Assembly (NCBI RefSeq): GCF_964204645.1 | Contig: NC_134030.1 | Span: forward strand, 16,995,110-17,055,109 | Source of the DNA: Tubulanus polymorphus | Lineage: Eukaryota > Nemertea > Palaeonemertea > Tubulaniformes > Tubulanidae | Reading direction: 5' to 3' | Length of the DNA stretch: 60,000 bases | In this document: one piece after another, positions 41,511-52,609 of the stretch | How the letters are laid out: each line of letters opens with the position of its first letter | How positions within the stretch are numbered: the first letter of the stretch is position 1 | Program-made: the position numbers and the translations under genes | Notes under the pieces: generated by a model | Told to the model about the DNA's origin: nothing | Databases searched by the model: none | The model's input: only the letters and a program-made list of their open reading frames with translations

Positions 41511-41943
41511 CCACTCATCACCACAAGTTATTTTTTTTTCTTATAAATGGGAGATAGAAAAGCATTCTTAGCAACAATAAATAACAGCATAAAACCAGCA
41601 AAAAACAATTTGAAACAAAAAAGTTAGTCGATGTTACAAAAGAAATTGAATACAAAATATTGAAATTAGAAAAAATTAAAAACTAAATATGGAGATGAAA
41701 TATCAGCAAATTTAAGTAACTGTAATGTTAGTACAATGCGAGAATTTAAAGTATTTTTACCTGATAAATGGGTTTCATTGAGTACAGAGGAATTAAAAGA
41801 TTTAGAAGGATTCAAAATAATCTATCATGGAAAAAATGAAGATGGTCATCATGATTTAGAAATTGTTGATTAAAAAAATAAATTGATAATAAAATTAAAT
41901 AAATATCAAGAATCCGAAATGACTTATCTGGACAATTTAATTG
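41511..41943 (+). repeat. Duplicated Polinton module, copy 1 (small gene plus promoter)
   Basis: CACTCATCACCACAAGTTATT, a T-run and TATAAATG lead into a small gene (MGDRKAFLATINN...). After a shared frame change it continues as REFKVFLPDKWVSLSTEEL and ends HHDLEIVD at 41,873. The whole stretch recurs at 51,703-52,133, with a few percent difference. Product unknown, about 108 codons if read through. Both copies carry the frame change, so it predates the duplication or is meaningful. Confidence 0.75.
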
Positions 41944-42110
41944 ATCGAGGCACTGAAGAGAACGGTCGATAGTGTGTTTGCTATATACAGTGATTGCGCG
42001 TAACAACTAGCTGCGCTCGGATAGATCGATGTGGCGAGGCACTGACGAGAACGGTTGATAGCGTGTTTGCTATATACAGGGGGAAGGTGACCGCGCTCGG
42101 ATGGACCCGG
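41943..42110 (+). repeat. Tandem ~90-bp units before polymerase gene
   Basis: GAGGCACTGANGAGAACGGT, GTGTTTGCTATATACAG and GCGCTCGGAT recur at about 41,947 and 42,036. Relatives of these units occur three times at 51,470-51,700. Their GC-richness stands out in the AT-rich element. Confidence 0.75.
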
Positions 42111-42213
42111 TTCATTTAATTGTTTCAAAATAGAAATATTGTTAAAATGAATTAAAATTATTTTTTTGCTTTTTTAGATCATTCATCTCCACAAGTAATT
42201 TTTTTCCCAATAA

Positions 42214-44980
42214 ATGGGAGAAGTGAGTACCAGACAGAAAACATTGATGTTAATAAAAATCAATATTATTGTGCGTACTGTAAAAAATTCATCGATAAAT
42301 CTCAAAAATCGCGCCATGAAAAAACTGAAAATCATATAAAAAATGTTATAGATTTTGAAACTTCAGAAAATTCCAATGAAAGAAAAGAACGATTAGAAAA
42401 TATGAATGTGGATGAAATAAAATGTGAAGTTTGTAATGAATTTATAACAAAAAGGAATTATAAAAGACATCTCGAATCACAAAAACACCAACAAAATTTA
42501 AGTAATAATATTTTAGGAACAGATTATTTTGATGATAAATCTCAACAAGTAAAAAAACCAGTTTCAAAAACTAAATCTATTTCAAATAAACCTTACATGG
42601 AAAATGTTAGAAATTATATCGATTCACTAGAAATAAAAGATACAATTGAAATTTTAGAAACATTACGTAGTAAAATTGGTCCTGCATCTATTATATTTAG
42701 ATTTTTTAAAGGAGCAACAATAGAGGATTATAGTAAATTTATTGAAATCATGGAAAAAATAATAGATTTTGTTACAGATGTTGAATATCCAAATATTAGT
42801 ATTTCTGGAAAAGTTAGTTTTATAAAATCAGAAGTAAAAATGGGGTATAATATTGAAACACACTGAAGAAATAATTTCAAAAACACAAATAAAAGAGAAA
42901 TTATAAAAAATATTTAATGAATTTAAACGACATATTGAAGAAAGATATTTTGAGGGTTCTGGCTTATCATTGAATGAAATTATATTTTTAGATTTAAATA
43001 TTTATAATAAAAAAGAAATAAAACATCAAAAAGTAATAAAATGTTTAAAAATGATTCAAACTTTACAACAGAAAAGGGTATTAAAGCATCGTCTTATATT
43101 AAATTGCCAATTAAAACTATTGCAGTAATAGATGTGCAGAATGATGATAATAAATGTTTTCTGTGGGCGAAAATGTTTTAAGTTGCTTACACCCAGCAGA
43201 AGATATTACGCATCGTTTTAGTTTAACAGATTATCGGAAATACGAAATATTATAAAAAAATTGCTCAATATCCAGTATCTAAAGATGATTCTTAAAATAG
43301 AAAAAGTTAATAATTTAAAAATAAATGTTTTCGAATTAATGCAATTACCAAAGACAAAAGGTGAAAATATTAAAGATACATTAGAAGCTTTATATTTAAC
43401 AGAATATTATGACGATAAAAATGTTATAGATTTGTTATATTACGAAAAAGATGAAAATGAACATTATATGTGGTTAAAACAAATTGATTTATTCTTTAGA
43501 ACAGAAAGTGATCATCATAATAAAATTTATCTATGTAGAAAATGTTTATCTTAATTTATGACAGAAAATGCGTTACTACAACATAAAGAATTATGTGATA
43601 ATAAAGATTTTTGCAAATTAATAATGCCAACAAAAAAAGATTGTAAGTTGAAATTTATTAATCATAAATTTAGAAATATTCCTCCATTTGAAATTTATGG
43701 GGATTTTGAATCGTTTAATAAAGAATTAACTGATCAAGATAGAAAAGAAATATACAATAAAAAGCAATTACTAAAATCAATGGATAAAGGAAATGAATTA
43801 AATGAAGACATAGTTCAAGATCCACCAATCATAAATACAATTAAAACAGTTCATCAAAGAGCTGCTGCTTATGGAATTTATATAAAATCAAATTATCCTG
43901 AATTATATGAAGGTCAATATATTTCTTTTAGAGGTGAAGATGTAGTTAATTAATTTTGTAATAAAATTATAGAATTAGAAAGTGATTTTGCACAATTATT
44001 TAACAAAAATAAAAGAATAGTTATGACAAAAGAAGATGAAATTGATTTTAATTATGCAAGTCATTGTTGTTACTGTGAAAAACGTTATTATTCATTTGAT
44101 AAAAAAGTTAGAGATTATGATCATTTAAATTCAAAATATCGTGGAGCTGCTCATGAAGATTGAAATTTACAAGCTAAAAAAGTATATTTTGTACCAATAT
44201 TATTTCACTATTTATCAAGATATGATACTCATCTATCTATATAACAATTATCAGGAAAATTAGGTGCAATTAATCTAGAAACAAAGAATATAATGCTATG
44301 AATTATTTAAATGTAAGAAAATATGATTTTAAACTACTAGCTAAAACATTCTGAAAATTATATTTCATTTCAATTTGGTTGCATTCGATTTTTAGATTCT
44401 TATAGATTTTTAGCAAGTTCATTAGATAATTTAGCAAAAAGTTTAGTTGATAATGATTTTGTAATAACTCGACATTATTATCCAAATGAACAAGATTTTA
44501 AATTATTGAGATATAAAGCAATTCCTTATTCATTTTATAAAACACATGATGATTTAATGTAACAGAATTATTAAAAGAACAATTTTATGATCAACTAAAA
44601 GAGGAGTATGTGAAAGATGAAGTTTTTAATAGAACATGAAATATTTGGAATCATTTTAAGATAAAAAATCATGGTGAATTAGTAGATTTAAATTTAAAAT
44701 CAGATGTTATGTTATTGGCTGACATATTTGAAAAATTTAGAGAAGTTAATTTAAATCATTTTAATGTTGATCCTTGTTATTTTTATTCAAGTCCTGGTTT
44801 AACCTGGCAATATGGTGTAAAATATACAAATGTAGAATTAGATTTATTAAAAGAACCAGACGTGGTTTTATTATTTGAAAAATCAATTAGAGGTGGAATT
44901 AGTGGTGTTATGTGAGATAGACATTTTAAAGCAAATGAATATAAATTATTTTTCGAGTATACCAGGTTCGATCCAAACTA
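42214..44980 (+). pseudogene. Polinton protein-primed-type DNA polymerase B, N-terminal part
   Basis: Decayed gene running in shifting frames from ATG 42,214. It opens with two C2H2-like fingers (YYCAYCKKF and IKCEVCNEF, each followed by H-x4/5-H) at about 42,265-42,490. An N-terminal region follows, with RYFEGSG, SSYIKLP and NDDNKCFLWA (42,940-43,170). A CxxC...H...C motif lies near 43,535-43,590. Exonuclease motif I (YGDFESF, 43,695) and motif II (FHYLSRYD, 44,205) come next, then LLADIFEKFR and the IRGG block (44,885). Stops at 43,552-43,554, 44,161-44,163 and 44,913-44,915 and several frameshifts break it. Polintons use this enzyme to replicate their own DNA. Confidence 0.88.
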
Positions 44981-45231
44981 CTAACAACGTACTAACTGAC
45001 TGACAGTACTAACAACGAGGCGTATTTCTCATAGTGAACTAACTCAGTTTTGACTTTATTTCCCCCTTTATAGTTACAGAATCAGCTGAACAGTAAATTG
45101 AACAAACAAGCGTGAACAGCAGTACAGGTTGTTCGGTTGTTCGCTTTATAATAAGGATTACAGGATATTACAATCTACAATACATAAAACATAATACACA
45201 CATATATATTCAGTTATTACTATTTCCAACA
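44980..45231 (-). repeat. BEL/Pao 3' LTR
   Basis: Starts TGTTGGAAATAG (complement, at 45,231) directly after the purine tract GGCGGGGAGGA. Contains GGAAATAAAGTC with an AATAAA signal. The outer end near 44,980 is uncertain because no clear CA terminus was found. Confidence 0.65.
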
Positions 45232-46296
45232 TCCTCCCCGCCGCAAACGATGGCTTTTATCCTATCAGAGGCGAGTTTTGCTGCACGTCTCGAACTGCGT
45301 CTCGTAGCTCTATCTGGAACCGCGTTGGGAATGATGACGGTCTCCTCCAACTCGCTTTCACTGTTGATCTCCAGCGGATACAGTTTGTTTATTGGTCTAG
45401 AGGTTCGTCCTGAAGTTGTGCGAATAATTGAGGAACGAACTTTGTTATCTAGTCCGCGGTTTAGGTTTTCCACGATCGCTAATTTCCAATTGATACGCGG
45501 TGTATCTGCGTGCACTTGGACCAAATCGCCTATTTGATCACTTCGTTATAATCACCTGATGACAAGTGCCGCTCTCTTAGTGCCGTCAAATATTCATGGT
45601 GCCATCTAGCCCAGAAGTGCTTTATCAACTGAGTACGACGAACGAAACGCGTGTTCAACTGAGTAAACCCGTAATCTGGATCACTCAAATCGTCGTCATC
45701 CACGAGAGGATGAGGTAAACCAGTCAATCGGCGACCATGCAGCAAATGGGAGGGTGTTAGGAGGTACTCAATTCATCAACAGATACATGTGCTCTTCCTA
45801 ATGCCTTTTTAAGACAAGACTTTACAATACCCACCAGACGCTCCCAAAAGCCCCCATGCCAAGGGGCACGCTTTGGTATGAAACGCCATTCTACCCGTTT
45901 AGACGCCATTAACCGCTTAATTTCGGATGACTGTAGTAGCTCGTTCAATTCATTTGAAGCGCATGTATATGTTGACGCATTATCACTGATAACAACTCTC
46001 GGCAACGACCTCCGTGCAGAAAATCTGCGAAAAGCTTGGATGAATGAATCAGCACTAAGATCAGAGACTAGTTCAAGGTGAATGGCACGTGTTACCGCGC
46101 ATGTGAATAGGCAAATATAAACTTTTGCATAACCCGAACTTGTTTTGACATTCAATGCCCCAGTATAATCGACACCCGAGATTGAAAATGGTGGAGATTC
46201 ATTCACCCGTACCGCTTGTAATGGAGCAGGATCTGGTAAGGCTTGCTTAACAACAGCCTGCAAGTAAAACAAGATCGTAAGACAGAATTCACACAC
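45210..46296 (-). pseudogene. BEL/Pao integrase and C-terminal domain
   Basis: Integrase core with SGVDYTGAL (first Asp), VVISDNASTY (second Asp) and WHGGFWERLVGIVK (Glu). The tail follows in two further frames: HGRRLTGLPHPL with FWARWHHEYLTALRERH (45,530-45,745), then WKLAIVENLNRGLDNKVRSS and RPINKLYPLEI (45,210-45,524). These are hallmark BEL/Pao sequences. At least two frameshifts separate them. Confidence 0.92.
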
Positions 46297-47240
46297 TGAC
46301 GAATACTAGGAATCAAGTATTTTTCTCTGATGAAATAAATAGTTTCACCCGGACCCGCATGCATGATTAAACAATGCGCATATTTTATGTACAAGCGAGT
46401 AAAATGACTGTATTTCGGCAGCAAAGCAGGGAATTTTGATGAACTTAGCAATTGAGAGTTATGAATTCTCCCCTCGGAGCGCAAAACCCGGTTTTTGTCT
46501 AGAAACAATTTTAATTGTTTCGCAATAGCGGGTAATTTCCCTTCAGATTCAATAACGTGAATAACTTGGCCATATTCTTTCTTTTGGCAACTAATCAACC
46601 ATAGTGTTTCAGCCGACTCTAATTCGTTTACATCGATTATATCAGTATTAATGAGCCGCTTCATACACTTATCAACGAACCGTTTTACGTAAGCCGTAAC
46701 TGTAAGCAGTTTACTCAATGAACTGTAACTTTCAATATCAATAATTTCAGAAATGTCATTTAGAGTATCTGTACTAAGCGCACAAGTTTCTAAACAATTA
46801 GAAATACAATCTGATTCATCACCAGTATTCAAACGGTCCTGATTAAAGTTTGTATACGAATTAGTCACTTCTATCAAATCTGGACCATACCACCATAATG
46901 ACGATTCTTTCAGAATATCTATTGACATGCCTCTCGTCAACAGGTCAGCGGGATTCTGACTTGTTTCACAATAGTGCCAATTAGTCAAAGCAACCAGTTG
47001 TCTGATTTCCGATATCTTATTTGAGACAAATACCGGAAGTTTCTTAGTCGAAAACAGCCAATGTAACACTGTACTATTTGACTATCGGACCAATAGTGAA
47101 CATCTAAGTCCAAATCTGTCAGTGATTCTACAATGAATGAAGACAAACGCGCAGCTGAAAGTGCTGCTCGTAATTCAAGTTCTGGTACAGTGCGTGATTT
47201 GATGGGCGCTACTCGGTTTTTCGACATAACAAGACTAACG
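46203..47240 (-). pseudogene. BEL/Pao RNase H end and zinc-binding domain
   Basis: The RNase H stretch starts abruptly at VSLVMSKNRVAPIKSRTVPE and continues HYWSDSQIVQCYI, then SQNPADLLTRG after a shift. The H2C2 module reads HCLIMHAGPGETIYFIREKY and CVNSVLRSCFTC. All sequence upstream in the element is absent. Confidence 0.9.
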
Positions 47241-49222
47241 CTATATATTGACGCCAATAATTTATATGGTTGGGCAATGATGCAACCTCAACCATACAAA
47301 AATTTTATATTAACAGAAGTTGAAAATGATGATAAAACTGATTGGGAAAGTGCAATTATGGGTTTAAAAGATGAAGCACCAATTGGTTATTTCTTTGTAG
47401 TTGATTTAGAATATCCTGATAACGTAAGATTTAAAACAAGAAATTTACCATATTGCCCAGAACATTTAGCTGATAGATGATAGTTATTTAAGTGAATATC
47501 AGAAAAAAATAAAACCGAAAGATCATGTTTTTATAGAAAAATAAATATTAACATAAAATAATAAATACAATCATATCGTTCATTATAGAATGTTAAAATT
47601 TTATCTAAAACAAGGAAAATTAAAGAGTACATAGATATATTGAATTTAATCAATCGAAGTGGTTAGAAAAATATATAGATTTCAATACTCAACAGAGAAC
47701 CATATCAAAAACAGATTTTGAAAAAGATTTTTTTAAATTAATGAATAATAGTTTGTATGGAAAAACATGTGAAAATATTAGAAATAGAAATGATATTGAA
47801 TTAGTAAATAATTCTGAACGACTGAGACATTTACAATCAAGTCCTAGAAACTTACGAAATAAAAGATTTGAAGATTATTTAACAGCAGTATAATTAAAAA
47901 GAACATCAATGAAATTTAATAAACCAATATTTATAGGTTCAACTGTTTTAGAAATATCAAAATTATTAATGTATGATTTTTATTATAATGTTTTACAACC
48001 GCTTTTTGGGGAAAAACATATTGAAATATTATATTTTGATTCTGTAACAGCTGATACTCCAATATTATTGAAATATAATAATCAAATATTAATAAGAAGA
48101 ATTTCAGAAATAATTCCAAAACAAAATAAATCTTATATTTTATATGGTAAAAAAGAGTTAATACAATTAAATGGATTAATGGATGTTTGGACAAGAAATG
48201 GATGGAAAAAATTAAAGAATATAATTAGACATAAAACAAATAAAAAAATTTAGAACTAAATTAGGGTTTGTAGATGTTACAGCAGATCGTAGTTTAATTA
48301 AACAAAATGGTGATGAAATAAAACCAACTGATATAAAAATTGGAGATGAATTATTACATAAAAGATTTTATCTAGGAATGAATCATATGTCATTTGATGA
48401 AATAATTGATAATATTATAACATAGAACCTGAAACATTTGAAGAAAAAGAATATATTTTCAAAGGATTTTTTATGGGAGATGGTTCAGCAGGTGTGTATA
48501 ATTATGTTGGTGGCAATAGATATTGTTGGTATTTATGCAATCAAGATTTGAAATTATTAGAAAGAATTAAGAAATACTGTGAAGAAGTTTATTCACATAA
48601 AATATTTAGAATCGTGGATCATATGAAATCATCAGCAGTTTATAGAATACTTGTGAATAATCCAAAAGATTTTGCAATAAAATATAATGATAAATTCTAT
48701 ATTCATGCAATAGTTAAAAGTAATACTTCTACCAAAGAAGAGATAGTGCCAGATTATGTATTAAATGCAAAATATAATCTAAGAAAATGGTTCTTCATTG
48801 GATTCTATGCTGCAGATGGGCAGAAAAAATATACGAGATCTCCAGTAATAACATTTGCGCAAAAAGGACAAGTTTCTATATTAGGATTGTATATATTAAG
48901 CAATTCATTAGGATTTAATATGAATATTGAATTAATTAAATCTAAACCAAATTGTTTTAATTTAAGACATGTAGAAAATGAACTAACTGAAGAAGTTAAA
49001 GATTTGTTTGAAACATCCAACCCAACTGACTATGTTTATGATTTATCAACAGATGATGGCACATTTAATTGTGGATTTCCATTAATCCTGGTCAATACTG
49101 ACAGTTACATGCTAAAAATCAAGACAAATGACATAACAAAAGACTTAAAAACATTAAAACATCATTTCGACTTTAGCAATTACCCAAAAGATCATGAATT
49201 ATTTTGCAATGATGACTATTAG
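47240..49222 (+). pseudogene. Polinton DNA polymerase B, C-terminal part with intein
   Basis: Resumes at IDANNLYGWAMMQPQP (polymerase motif A region) and continues through LPYCPEHL, FFKLMNNSLYGKTCEN (motif B, about 47,735-47,780) and ILYFD (48,026-48,040). There the intein interrupts the catalytic YxDTDS. Downstream TDSYMLKIKTND resumes at 49,097. It stops at 49,222, short of the usual thumb end, where LINE-like sequence begins. Frame changes near 47,480-47,620 and a TAA at 47,891-47,893 break it. Confidence 0.9.
48041..49096 (+). pseudogene. Intein with LAGLIDADG homing endonuclease in Polinton PolB
   Basis: Inserted between the Asp of YFD and TDS of polymerase motif C, the classic pol-c site. 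The first residue is Ser (SVTADTPILL, block A). Block B reads FVDVTADRSLI, with Arg where TxxH inteins have His. Endonuclease motifs are KGFFMGDGSAG (about 48,460-48,492) and FFIGFYAADGQ (48,792-48,825). Block F reads YVYDLSTDDGTFNCGF, and the end is ILVN followed by Thr, so the penultimate His is Val. Frame changes near 48,247 and 48,420 mean this copy cannot splice. About 350 codons long, normal for an endonuclease-bearing intein. Confidence 0.93.
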
Positions 49223-50430
49223 GATATAGTCGAAACGTTGAAATGAACTACTATCTAGAAGTTAAATTTTCGCACTTTTCCGTTATAATTGTGGGATTCT
49301 CTCTACATCGCGTCAACACGGATATAGTGTTCTATCAATCGTGATCAACTTCATGAACCACCTTAATGCAATTTCTTAAAGAACCAAGGATCAAGTTCTA
49401 TTAATGGGAGACTGCAAAGAAGTTAACTAAGAAAAGCTCTCTGTCGCAGTGTCTGACAAACACATCGCAAGCTAAGTCTGTGAATGGATCTGTACCACTG
49501 GATGGTTCCAACATGTCGACCGTCCTACCAGATATAGAGGTAACGACACGCCCAACATCTTGGACCTCGTCATAACCAATCAAGAAACAGCCATCAACGA
49601 CTTCGTGTTCATGCCTGGGATCGGTAAACGCGACCATCTCGTACAGATCATATCTGTCAACTGCACAGTCCAAAACCAGAAGTGCCAACCCAGCACGAAA
49701 CGCTGCTACCATTAACCAAATTTCAAAGCCACGAACAACTCCTTACTGAAGACCCAATGGACGCCCAATTCAGCTGACCAAACCATTCAAGATTTAAACC
49801 TCATATGTACAATCTTTATTGCATCCCGGAATGAGAATGATTATCTTAATCTTACATAGTCTTTATATACATAATTGGGAAAACTAGATGTCAGAAAGTT
49901 TGTAGAAATCAGGACTCACAAACTAACACCTAGTGACATGTTTGAGAGACACAATTAATGATGAGTACCGACTAGAGCTAATTACTATGTATATATATTG
50001 AGTAGCTATATATATGATTATGAAATATGTGACTTATATCAGGGTGACACGTGCCAATTGGTGTTGAAAGAAAATAGAACTAAAACACAAAAGATGGCGA
50101 TGCTACTCTTACTCACAAAGTGACAAAAGACTACAACCGTTACGTCAAAGCGAGGTACTACTATAACATGCAACGAGGCTAAAAGCAACTACGAATCGCA
50201 ACTATCGGCTGAAATATCAGCTAATATCTGCTAACCCTCAAGCCTTCTGGAGCTCTGTACGCTCCACAACCAAGAACAAGGATTCAATTCCTCCTTGAAG
50301 GAAAGCAGGTGGATACCTAGCAACGTCAGACCATGACAAAGCCTCACTCTGGAACGACCACTTTGCATCGTCAACAACGTCAACATCGCCAGACAACCCT
50401 GTAAAGGGAAATATTGGAAAATGGTCCTCT
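49223..50430 (+). pseudogene. LINE (non-LTR retrotransposon) fragment
   Basis: 49,510-49,660 reads TPNILDLVITNQET and VFMPGIGKRDHL, the C-terminal part of an apurinic-type endonuclease domain of CR1/L2/RTE-like LINEs. 50,090-50,300 reads KVTKDYNRYVKARYYYN, then FWSSVRSTTKNKDSIPP and KEGKQVDT in another frame, the spacer before RT. No RT is found. The start abuts the truncated polymerase at about 49,215, where TATAGTCGAAACGTTG lies. Confidence 0.65.
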
Positions 50431-51460
50431 CCGAACTTTTTTTGCAGTGTATGTATAGTTGTATTCCCAGATATTGTTGTAAAAAGTATTATCTAGTTTT
50501 GAATTAGTTTAATGAAAAACTGAATATGGGGGAATTTTTACGAGAGGAATTCTTTCTGGGGGACATTTACCGGGGGATTTTTACCTGTTACCGTACAATT
50601 CCACTCTTAAAAAGCTTCAAACACTGATATATTCAAATATGATAATTTTATTTATCTGAAAACAATCCAGTATCTACCTTAGAGAACGATCGCAGGTAAC
50701 CGGTCAGGGTAGAGAAGCGCCAAGACGAACTTAACGGCCGAGCGTCCGTGACCAGAGTGAGCCACGAGATATTGGGGGATGATCGGCATTGTCAGGCAGG
50801 CCTGGGGTGGGATGCGCTCCGCCCTGGCCAAGACACACGACTGCATAATGATGGACAAGAAAGACACCGATGGCTATACCAGATGGGTCATTGCCGGGTC
50901 AACAAGAACCGCGCCTTCTGTCTCCCACTTGGACATTGGTGACAAATATACTACTTGTGAAACCTCGACAAAGAATATCCGAAGGGACTGCATTACCATC
51001 TCAACATCGAATGTGATAATACTTCTCCAGATGCGATCTTATTCATGCATACGCAGACCACATGTTTTGGCTAAAGTAAGTAATAACATTAATGAACCCA
51101 CGTGATCTAGCGTGGGATTGACAATTGAACCTCTGCTTGGGCATAAGGAACCACAGAGTGGGAGAAAATAACTCAATAGAAAATAAACGCTCATCAGTAG
51201 AATTGTATAATAATGTAATTGTCAATTTTAACTAGGCAAATTACAGCAATTAACACATAGCACTGGTATGCCTAGCCTATAATAGTTAATTTAATTCCTT
51301 TTAACCATTTGATTGTCAACAATGAATAAATGAGAAAAATTCCACAATAAATTAGCCAACGATGCAATGTTCTTGAATAGTAGAGTAACGTTTCGGCAGT
51401 AATTAGAAGATGGCGTTTTCAGATCAGAGGTCGAGAGGTCGAGACACCACTCATCACAGC
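50430..51460. other. Unassigned stretch between LINE fragment and Polinton repeats
   Basis: Contains GGGGGAATTTTTACGAG and GGGGGATTTTTACC blocks near 50,527-50,585. A mixed-composition patch at 50,690-50,960 has overlapping short frames on both strands. I recognise no gene here. Confidence 0.4.
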
Positions 51461-51702
51461 TAGGCTCTAGTGAGAACGGACGATTGCTCTGTGACACACA
51501 TATACAGTGAGTGCGCGTAACAACAACTGCGCGTGGATAGATCGATACAGTGAGTCTCTACTGAGAACGGTTATTAACGCGCGTGCTATTACTGTAGTAG
51601 TACAGTGATTGCGTGTCAACTGTACCCGGATAAATAGATGTTGTGAGGCTTGGGTGAGAACGGTTAATAGCGTGTTTGTTATATACAAGGGGAAGTAATC
51701 CC
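51460..51702 (+). repeat. Three ~80-95-bp tandem units
   Basis: TGAGAACGGNT..., TATACAGTGA and GCGCGTAACAAC or its variants recur with starts near 51,470, 51,560 and 51,650. They are relatives of the units at 41,943-42,110 and sit just before the second copy of the small gene. Confidence 0.7.
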
Positions 51703-52133
51703 CACTCATCACCACAAGTAATTTCTTTTCCTAATAAATGGGAGATAGAAAAGCATTCTTAGCAACAATAAATAACAGAATAAAACCAGCAAAAAACAAT
51801 TTGAAATAAAAAAGTTAGTTGATGTTACAAAAGAAATTGAACATAAAATATTGAAATTAGAAAAGATAAAAACTAAATATGGAGTGAAAGTATCAGCTAA
51901 TTTAAGCTACTGTAATGTTAGTACATCGCGAGAATTTAAAGTATTTTTACCTGATAAATGGGTTTCATTGAGTACAGAGGAATTAAAAGATTTAGAAGGA
52001 TTTAAAATAATCTATCATGGAAAAAATGAAGATGGTCATCATGATTTAGAAATTGTTGATTAAAAAAATAAATTGATAATAAAATTAAATAAATATCAAG
52101 AATCCGAAATGACTTATCTGGACAATTTAATTG
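51703..52133 (+). repeat. Duplicated Polinton module, copy 2 (small gene plus promoter)
   Basis: The start codon is ATG 51,738 in CTAATAAATGGG. The first frame ends after about 23 codons. The protein signal continues in another frame from about 51,800 (VDVTKEIEHKILKLEKIKT) through 52,063. Against copy 1 it has one small indel at about 51,882-51,886. Function unknown. The following sequence to 52,133 is shared as well. Confidence 0.75.
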
Positions 52134-52240
52134 CTCCGCATAGATGGTGCCATAAACAGCACCCACACAGTGATAGACAAAAGTAGTGAGATATTCAATT
52201 AATTAAAAAAAATTATTTTTTTTGCTTTTTTTCTAAAATA

Positions 52241-52609
52241 TTAATCCATTTTCTTTATTATCAATTTTGGAATTTCAGAAGTATTTTCATTTTTGATAGC
52301 AGTTATTTCAGAATTATTTATATCATGAATTTTATTTGATTTCTTATACAAACTACACCCAATCAAAATGAATACAATTACAAATCCAACTGTAAAATAT
52401 AGATATTTATCAAATATTCTATCATTAGAAGGAGTAGAAATAACAATATTTTCACTATTTTTATTAACATTTTTATTACTTATTTTTTCTTTTACAGCTT
52501 TTTTATATTCTTGTGATTTAATTCCTAATTGCCGAGACCATTCAATTTGTTTCTGAGTTCTCGGTTTTTTCTTCACAGTTAATTCCTTCACTTCTTTCAC
52601 CTCGCTCAT
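52241..52609 (-). CDS. Polinton small membrane protein with basic N-terminus
   Basis: 122 residues. The N-terminal 45 residues are basic (KKKPRTQKQIEWSRQLGIKS), followed by one membrane segment at about residues 69-85 (YFTVGFVIVFILIGCSLY) and a polar tail. The start ATG follows ATAATAA. It overlaps the 3' end of the upstream frame by 68 bp. Last gene of the - strand block, and no product is known to me; an RTxxQI basic motif of this kind recurs in Polinton proteins (from memory, unverified). Confidence 0.65.
   Translation of the reverse strand: MSEVKEVKELTVKKKPRTQKQIEWSRQLGIKSQEYKKAVKEKISNKNVNKNSENIVISTPSNDRIFDKYLYFTVGFVIVFILIGCSLYKKSNKIHDINNSEITAIKNENTSEIPKLIIKKMD

Larger units (their letters stand above)
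44980..47240 (-). mobile_element. BEL/Pao LTR retrotransposon, 5'-truncated, inside polymerase gene
   Basis: On the - strand the order is RNase H end, zinc-binding H2C2, integrase, C-terminal tail, purine tract, 3' LTR. Gag, protease, RT and the 5' LTR are missing. The left edge falls next to polymerase coding sequence (about 44,980). The right edge falls just before DANNLYGWAM (47,250), with TATAT shared at the joint. Frameshifts between the pieces make it non-functional. Confidence 0.9.

Noticed and set aside
44161-44915. In-frame TGA codons in the polymerase gene at possible Trp/Cys sites, suggesting TGA recoding
   Set aside because: The intact - strand genes of the same element use TGG for Trp and end at normal stops, and the polymerase also has TAA stops and frameshifts. 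Decay explains it.
46985-47257. First residues of the RNase H frame (MASIY) as a real BEL gene start
   Set aside because: They are encoded by the complement of Polinton polymerase sequence at the joint; the retroelement sequence begins just after.
41511-52133. The direct module copies as Polinton terminal inverted repeats
   Set aside because: They are in the same orientation, and coding genes of the element lie outside them.
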